Positions 59,839-64,000 of a stretch of 64,000 nucleotides of DNA are shown here, piece by piece. The position numbers and the translations under genes are program-made. Source of the stretch: Irregularibacter muris (lineage in GTDB: Bacteria; Bacillota; Clostridia; Eubacteriales; Garciellaceae); NCBI RefSeq assembly GCF_024622505.1, contig NZ_JANKAS010000002.1:339481-403480 (forward strand), read 5' to 3'. Every line of letters starts with the position of its first letter. Positions within the stretch are counted from its first letter, which is position 1. The notes below the pieces were generated by a model. It was not told where the DNA came from. It worked only from the letters and a program-made list of their open reading frames with translations, and made no database searches.

Positions 59839-60201
59839 ATGGACAGATTTTATTTTGTATTAAAGGCTATAGTTGTTGGATTATTTACTGGATTTATCAA
59901 CGGTCTTTTTGGTTCTGGGGGAGGAACCATTATTGTACCTGCCCTTGTTTTTCTTTTTGGGATTGAACAGCAGAAATCCCATGCCACTGCTTTACTTATT
60001 ATATTACCCCTTAGTATTATAAGTTCTTTTATATATTTTAATAATCAATTAATAGATTACCCTTTAACTCTAAAAGTATCCTTTGGAGCAATTTTTGGTT
60101 CATACATTGGTGCAAAAACATTATCTAAAATTCCCAATAAATTGCTTCGAAAAATCTTTGGTGTTTTTATGATCTTAGCCGCTTTAAGGATGGTGATGTA
60201 A
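59839..60201 (+). CDS. TSUP (TauE/SafE) half-transporter, first gene
   Basis: 120 residues with about four membrane spans. It carries the TSUP motif FGSGGGTIIVPALVFLFG near residue 24 and HATALLIILP. Full-length TSUP proteins are about 250 residues built from two such halves. ATG 59839 follows AGGTTGGTGAT. Stop is adjacent to the second half's start, so the two should be made together. Confidence 0.85.
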   Translation: MDRFYFVLKAIVVGLFTGFINGLFGSGGGTIIVPALVFLFGIEQQKSHATALLIILPLSIISSFIYFNNQLIDYPLTLKVSFGAIFGSYIGAKTLSKIPNKLLRKIFGVFMILAALRMVM

Positions 60202-60555
60202 TTGTTATATATTTTAATTGGTATTATTTCTGGATTTATAGGAGGATTGGGTATCGGCGGTGGAACTATTCTCATTCCTATTTTGGTATTTTTAATGCAT
60301 ACCCAGCAGCAAATTGCTCAAAGTGTCAATCTATTATCTTTTATTCCTTTAAGTATTGTTGCTCTATATATCCATATTAAAAATAAAAATGTAGAATTTA
60401 AGGTGGCAATCTATATTATTGTCTTTGGTCTTATAGGGTCTATATTAGGATCTAAATTAGCCGTTTCCATATCTTCTGCATATTTAAAAAAATATTTTGG
60501 TGTGTTTTTGCTCATTATGGGTGTATATCAATTAATATGTAAAACAAAAGATTAA
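60202..60555 (+). CDS. TSUP (TauE/SafE) half-transporter, second gene
   Basis: 117 residues, about four spans, with the same motif GGLGIGGGTILIPILVFL near residue 12 and QSVNLLSFIPLS. Start TTG 60202-60204 directly after the first gene's TAA; AAGGATGGTGAT precedes it. Alternatives are that the pair is a split gene or two proteins that dimerise. Export of sulfite, sulfonates or organic acids is typical for the family; substrate unknown. Confidence 0.83.
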   Translation: MLYILIGIISGFIGGLGIGGGTILIPILVFLMHTQQQIAQSVNLLSFIPLSIVALYIHIKNKNVEFKVAIYIIVFGLIGSILGSKLAVSISSAYLKKYFGVFLLIMGVYQLICKTKD

Positions 60556-60568
60556 TCCTTTGTTTTAC
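60539..60568. terminator. hairpin between convergent TSUP and YigZ genes
   Basis: A 10-bp stem (GTAAAACAAA/TTTGTTTTAC) spans the TSUP stop; tails are only mildly T-rich. Confidence 0.45.
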
Positions 60569-60570
60569 TT

Positions 60571-61200
60571 TCAAATAGGTAGTTTTACAAATTGTTTACC
60601 TAGAAATTCCATAACCACTTCACCTCTAGTAATATCTTCTATCCTACTTATAAAAGATTTTATTTGCTCCTCCTGCAAATAAAATGATAAATAAACTTTA
60701 TCTAAAAATTCTACCTCTTGAATATCAAAACCCTGGGAATTACATTCATTTTCTATTCTGCCCCAATGTTGATAATCAACAGTGACCTTAATCTGCTCAC
60801 ATAATATATTTTTCACTTTTGCACACTGCTCTATTCCTATTTTCCCCATATGAGCATAGGCTCTGATTAAGCCCCCTGCACCTAATTTAATGCCCCCAAA
60901 ATATCTAGTAACAATAATAAGGATATTGGTAAGGTCCTCCTTTTTGATAATTTCCAATACAGGAACACCAGCAGTACCACTAGGTTCTCCATCATCACTA
61001 CTTCTTTGTATTTCTTTATTCTCTCCTAGGATAAAAGCATATACATTATGAGTGGCTTTCCAATGAAGTTTGTTTATTTTATGTATGATATTTGTAGCCT
61101 CTTCTTCCGATTGAATAGGAAATACATAAGATATAAATTTAGACTTCTCTATAATCTCTTCAACTTCTGCTTTTTCATTGATGGTAATATAGCTATTCAT
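60571..61200 (-). CDS. yigZ: IMPACT/YigZ family protein
   Basis: 209 residues: KFISYVFPIQSEEEA, WKATHNVYAFILGE, SDDGEPSGTAGVPVLEII, and RYFGGIKLGAGGLIRAY are the family blocks, with a C-terminal ferredoxin-like domain. Function unclear; related to eukaryotic IMPACT, a translation-stress factor. Confidence 0.93.
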   Translation of the reverse strand: MNSYITINEKAEVEEIIEKSKFISYVFPIQSEEEATNIIHKINKLHWKATHNVYAFILGENKEIQRSSDDGEPSGTAGVPVLEIIKKEDLTNILIIVTRYFGGIKLGAGGLIRAYAHMGKIGIEQCAKVKNILCEQIKVTVDYQHWGRIENECNSQGFDIQEVEFLDKVYLSFYLQEEQIKSFISRIEDITRGEVVMEFLGKQFVKLPI

Positions 61201-61259
61201 ATGTAAAATCCTTTGCCCTCCTTTCTATAATTATGACCGTGATTATCATTATAGGCTAG

Positions 61260-61290
61260 TAAAAAAAGAGAGCATTTGCTCTCTAGGCAT
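61260..61290 (-). terminator. Nudix gene terminator
   Basis: AGAGAGCA/TGCTCTCT stem (61267-61284) overlapping the stop codon, followed by seven T on the minus strand. Confidence 0.85.
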
Positions 61291-61711
61291 AAACTACCTT
61301 TCTTAAATCTCTATATTTTTCATAGGACAATCTTACTAGTGCCTTGTCCTGACTATATGTAATTTTGTCTATGGCTTCATGGATAGGAAAGTATCCTCCT
61401 CCTGTAAAGCCTTCCTCCTTGTTGATTTCAAAATTTTCATTATCTGATTCCATAATGTACCATGTTATTTGATTGCAAACAGGTTTTTTTCTCGAGTAGG
61501 AATAAAATTCATAACTAGTTTCACCAGCTGTTGAAACAATTTCTGCCTTTATACCTCCTTCTTTAAAAACGCGTTTAAGAGCAACTTCAAAGGAAAGCTC
61601 ATTACTTCTTATAACACCTTTAGGTAATACCCATTCTTCCTTATCATTTTTAATGATAAAAACTTTTTCATTGTAAAAAACAATACCTCCTGAGCAATTT
61701 CTAATGAGCAT
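61283..61711 (-). CDS. Nudix-fold protein with degenerate Nudix box
   Basis: 142 residues from ATG 61709-61711 (GGAGGAGG upstream). Nudix fold marks: WVLPKGVIRSNE, then KRVFKEGGI where an active box would read REVxEExGI. Two of three metal-binding glutamates are basic (R and K), so pyrophosphohydrolase activity is doubtful. Substrate unknown; a binding or regulatory role is possible. The next gene upstream, hflX, runs the same way. Confidence 0.82.
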   Translation of the reverse strand: MLIRNCSGGIVFYNEKVFIIKNDKEEWVLPKGVIRSNELSFEVALKRVFKEGGIKAEIVSTAGETSYEFYSYSRKKPVCNQITWYIMESDNENFEINKEEGFTGGGYFPIHEAIDKITYSQDKALVRLSYEKYRDLRKVVYA

Positions 61712-61818
61712 ATGACAAGCCTCCTCCTTTATGGTTATCTTTATCATACATGAAACAATACCTATTTTCAATATCCTTAGAAGATTGCGAATGTTCTTAT
61801 AGTTATATAATTTTATCT

Positions 61819-63615
61819 CTATGAAATGCTATAATTCTTATATTTTTCTATTAAGGATTTATCCATCTCTATCTCTATCTGAGTGCCTTCGTTTGTGAAT
61901 TCTTCATGTAATACCTTACCTCTCTCATGTAGTGCAGAAAGAATATTTCCTTTATCATAGGGGATTTTTAATGTTACAATTCTCCTATTATCCCCAATAT
62001 TGTCTTTTATTTTATTTAATAAGTGTTCAATCCCTTCCTTTGAAAGAGCAGATATCTTTACTTTTTCCTCCTTGATGGTAGGATAGGTAAATTGCAATTG
62101 TTCATTTTGTTTATCTATTTTATTAAATACTACGATCTGATTCTTTTCTCCTGCACCCAATTCTTTTAAAATATTTTTTACAACCATAATTTGTTTGCCC
62201 ATTTCCGGGTTGGAAGCATCCACTATGTGAAGAAGTAAATCTGCATATTTGGCCTCTTCTAGAGTAGATTTAAATGCATTTATCAGGTCATGGGGAAGCT
62301 TATTGATAAAGCCTACGGTATCTACCAACAAAACCTTCTGTTGGTTGGGTAATACCAATTGTCTAGTAGTAGGGTCTAAAGTAGCAAATAATTTATTTTC
62401 AGCCATTACATCACTCTCAGTTAGGCTATTAAATATCGTACTTTTCCCAGCATTTGTATATCCTACCAGGGATACAATAGGAATGTTTCCTTTTTCCCTT
62501 CTGTTTTTTTGCAATTCTCGATGCTTTTCTATTTCTTTTAGTTGCTTCTCTAAATCATTTATTTGTCTATGAATATGTCTCCTATCAGTCTCTAACTTTT
62601 TCTCTCCAGGTCCTCTAGTACCGATTCCTCCCCCTGTTCGAGATAAAACTGTTCCTAGACCAACAAGCCTGGGAAGTCTATACTTCAGCTGTGCCAATTC
62701 TACTTGTAACTTCCCCTCTTTACTTTTTGCCCTAGAGGCAAAAATATCTAATATTAGGGCAGCCCTATCAAGAACTTTGACTCCCAATACCTCTTCTAAA
62801 TTTCTTATCTGACTACCCGATAATTCATCATCAAAAATAATAAGGTTGGCATTTTCTTTCTGTCTTAAATAGGCCAACTCTTTTAATTTTCCTTTCCCTA
62901 TATAAAAGGCCTTATCAATTTTATCTCTTTTCTGCTCTATTTTTCCTATTACTTCTGCTCCTGCAGTTATAGCCAATTGTTCTAATTCATCTAAAGAAGA
63001 CTCTATATCCAATAGAGACTGAGATTGGTTAAGTTCTACTCCAACAAGTATGGCTTTTTCTTTTTCTACATTTTGCTCTATTAAATATTGCAAAACGTTC
63101 ATTTGCTTTTCTATTTCTCCTACAAAAGAGGAGAAATTTATATCTACAATTTCTTCTAAAGTATAAGGTCCCTTTTCTTCCATACGGAATTGTTCATCTT
63201 CAGAAACCTTTAGATATGCAATATTTGCCATAGTAGGTCTACCATCTTTTACCCCAATAGACATCATAAGATCCAGTTTTAGATTTAATCCAGCAGTTAA
63301 ATCTAGCTCGGATAAGGTACTATTCCCTGATGGATGAGTATGTACGTTTCTAAAGCCACTTAGTATCTTTCTCTTGGCAAGACTGTCTATAGGAGGAAGA
63401 TCTGCTGATTCTGAATCACCTATTCCTATACTAAAAATTTTTCCCCTACGATCTATCATAATACTTACTTCTCTATTGGTTTTCTCGGTTATATCAGCCA
63501 AAATAGAAACCACGTACTCATCAATAATATTATCTTTTTCCATTCTATAATCCAATAAAGATTCTAACCTATCTAGCTCAACCTTTCGGATTCCTTCTAT
63601 ATTTCCTATAATCAT
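61819..63615 (-). CDS. hflX: GTPase HflX with N-terminal JAMM/RadC-like domain
   Basis: 598 residues, about 170 longer than standard HflX. Residues 30-150 carry an apparent JAMM metal site, H92-T-H94-x7-S102-x2-D105 ([15 protein letters not shown]), with E49 as a possible acid, so this part resembles RadC/MPN domains. The usual HflX N-domain (about 180-360, [19 protein letters not shown]) and G domain ([19 protein letters not shown]) follow. HflX splits stalled ribosomes. ATG follows AAGGAG. Long HflX proteins occur in other Clostridia; the metal-site role is unproven. Confidence 0.92.
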   Translation of the reverse strand: MIIGNIEGIRKVELDRLESLLDYRMEKDNIIDEYVVSILADITEKTNREVSIMIDRRGKIFSIGIGDSESADLPPIDSLAKRKILSGFRNVHTHPSGNSTLSELDLTAGLNLKLDLMMSIGVKDGRPTMANIAYLKVSEDEQFRMEEKGPYTLEEIVDINFSSFVGEIEKQMNVLQYLIEQNVEKEKAILVGVELNQSQSLLDIESSLDELEQLAITAGAEVIGKIEQKRDKIDKAFYIGKGKLKELAYLRQKENANLIIFDDELSGSQIRNLEEVLGVKVLDRAALILDIFASRAKSKEGKLQVELAQLKYRLPRLVGLGTVLSRTGGGIGTRGPGEKKLETDRRHIHRQINDLEKQLKEIEKHRELQKNRREKGNIPIVSLVGYTNAGKSTIFNSLTESDVMAENKLFATLDPTTRQLVLPNQQKVLLVDTVGFINKLPHDLINAFKSTLEEAKYADLLLHIVDASNPEMGKQIMVVKNILKELGAGEKNQIVVFNKIDKQNEQLQFTYPTIKEEKVKISALSKEGIEHLLNKIKDNIGDNRRIVTLKIPYDKGNILSALHERGKVLHEEFTNEGTQIEIEMDKSLIEKYKNYSIS

Positions 63616-63734
63616 AAATTTTCTCCTTTTAATTATATGATTTTACTCTATATTTATTACTATATCATATTTTAGAATAAAAAATACAAAGGAAAACAGA
63701 TTGTCCGGGTTAGTTCTTGTTCTATTTTTCTTTA

Positions 63735-63778
63735 AAAATAAACAAAAGACACAAGGGGGCAGTTCCCTTATGTCTTTT
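63735..63778 (-). terminator. rRNA operon terminator
   Basis: AAAAGACATAAGGG pairs with CCCCTTGTGTCTTTT, followed on the minus strand by TTTGTTTATTTTT; it lies just after 5S rRNA. Confidence 0.85.
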
Positions 63779-63795
63779 CAAAAAATAAAAAAAAA

Positions 63796-63910
63796 TCCCG
63801 CAACGACCTACTCTCCCAGGACGTCACCGTCCAAGTACCATCAGCGCTGGAGGGCTTAACTTCTGTGTTCGGTATGGGAACAGGTGTGACCCCTCCGCTA
63901 TTGTCACGGA
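63796..63910 (-). rRNA. rrf: 5S rRNA
   Basis: About 115 bases with the conserved 5S core CCCATACCGAACACAGAAGT, then TTAAGCCCTCCAGCGCTGAT and GAGAGTAGGTCGTTGC. End positions are approximate. Confidence 0.93.
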
Positions 63911-63962
63911 ATCTTTCTTAGAGTTTATGCTCTTTGAAATCTACACAAGGAAAATTCTTTTA

Positions 63963-64000
63963 GGTCAAGCCCTCGACCGATTAGTATCAGTCAGCTCCAT
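63963..64000 (-). rRNA. rrl: 23S rRNA, 3' end
   Basis: The last 38 bases of 23S (ACTGATACTAATCGGTCGAG then GGCTTGACC); the gene continues past the right edge, in 23S-5S order with a 52-base spacer lacking tRNA genes. Confidence 0.93.

Overview
The window is 64 kb of AT-rich chromosome (about one third GC by eye) from a spore-forming Clostridia-type firmicute. The evidence is spoVM, spoIVA, a SpoIIP-type hydrolase, a BofC-like protein, divIVA/sepF, a T-box leader, AGGAGG-type ribosome binding sites, and families typical of Clostridia (DUF512, DUF1614, DUF3189, DUF5665, TIGR04086). A Tissierellales/Peptostreptococcales-like relative is a guess. No mobile element, phage gene or CRISPR array was seen. 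Nearly all genes, including the rRNA operon entering at the right edge, lie on the minus strand.

Region 1 (1-20860) corresponds to the conserved ylo block of Bacillus subtilis, read right to left: dapF, yicC, remA, gmk, rpoZ, coaBC, priA, def, fmt, rsmB, rlmN, stp, prkC, rsgA, thiN, spoVM, rpmB, asp23, fakA, recG. Differences from Bacillus are the missing rpe, an inserted zinc protease plus DUF116 gene between fmt and rsmB, and a lone plus-strand gene splitting rsmB from rlmN. Between thiN and rpmB is a cluster of three very small genes: spoVM (21 aa) and two related ~54-aa membrane proteins. It is flanked by two inverted copies of an ~83-bp repeat; a third, diverged copy sits between dapF and yicC.

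Region 2 (21073-29010) holds rqcH, an RluA-type pseudouridine synthase, a yteA-type zinc-finger gene, DUF5665, and the division cluster divIVA-ylmH-yggT-sepF-yggS followed by an envelope protein with one membrane anchor. RqcH and YlmH both act in ribosome-associated quality control.

Region 3 (29283-38833) has spoIVA on the plus strand, tRNA-Pro(GGG), a 53-aa gene, gpsA, der, a DUF512 radical SAM gene, a DUF3189 gene, and DUF1614 with a SpoIIP-type gene, then an RseC-like gene. SpoIVA and SpoVM are direct partners in spore-coat basement assembly.

Region 4 (38981-57796) matches the other large conserved firmicute block: T-box leader, hisS, aspS, hemZ, a metallo-hydrolase, dtd, rel, apt, secF, secD, a gamma-carbonic-anhydrase-like gene, TIGR04086, yajC, tgt, queA, ruvB, ruvA, a BofC-like gene and yebC. 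A short promoter-to-terminator unit with nested stems between the carbonic-anhydrase-like and TIGR04086 genes is a candidate small RNA.

Region 5 (57907-64000) holds nadE, cysK, a split TauE/SafE (TSUP) transporter pair, an IMPACT/YigZ gene, a Nudix gene with a degenerate box, a long HflX with an N-terminal JAMM/RadC-like domain, and the 5S and 23S (3' end) rRNA genes.
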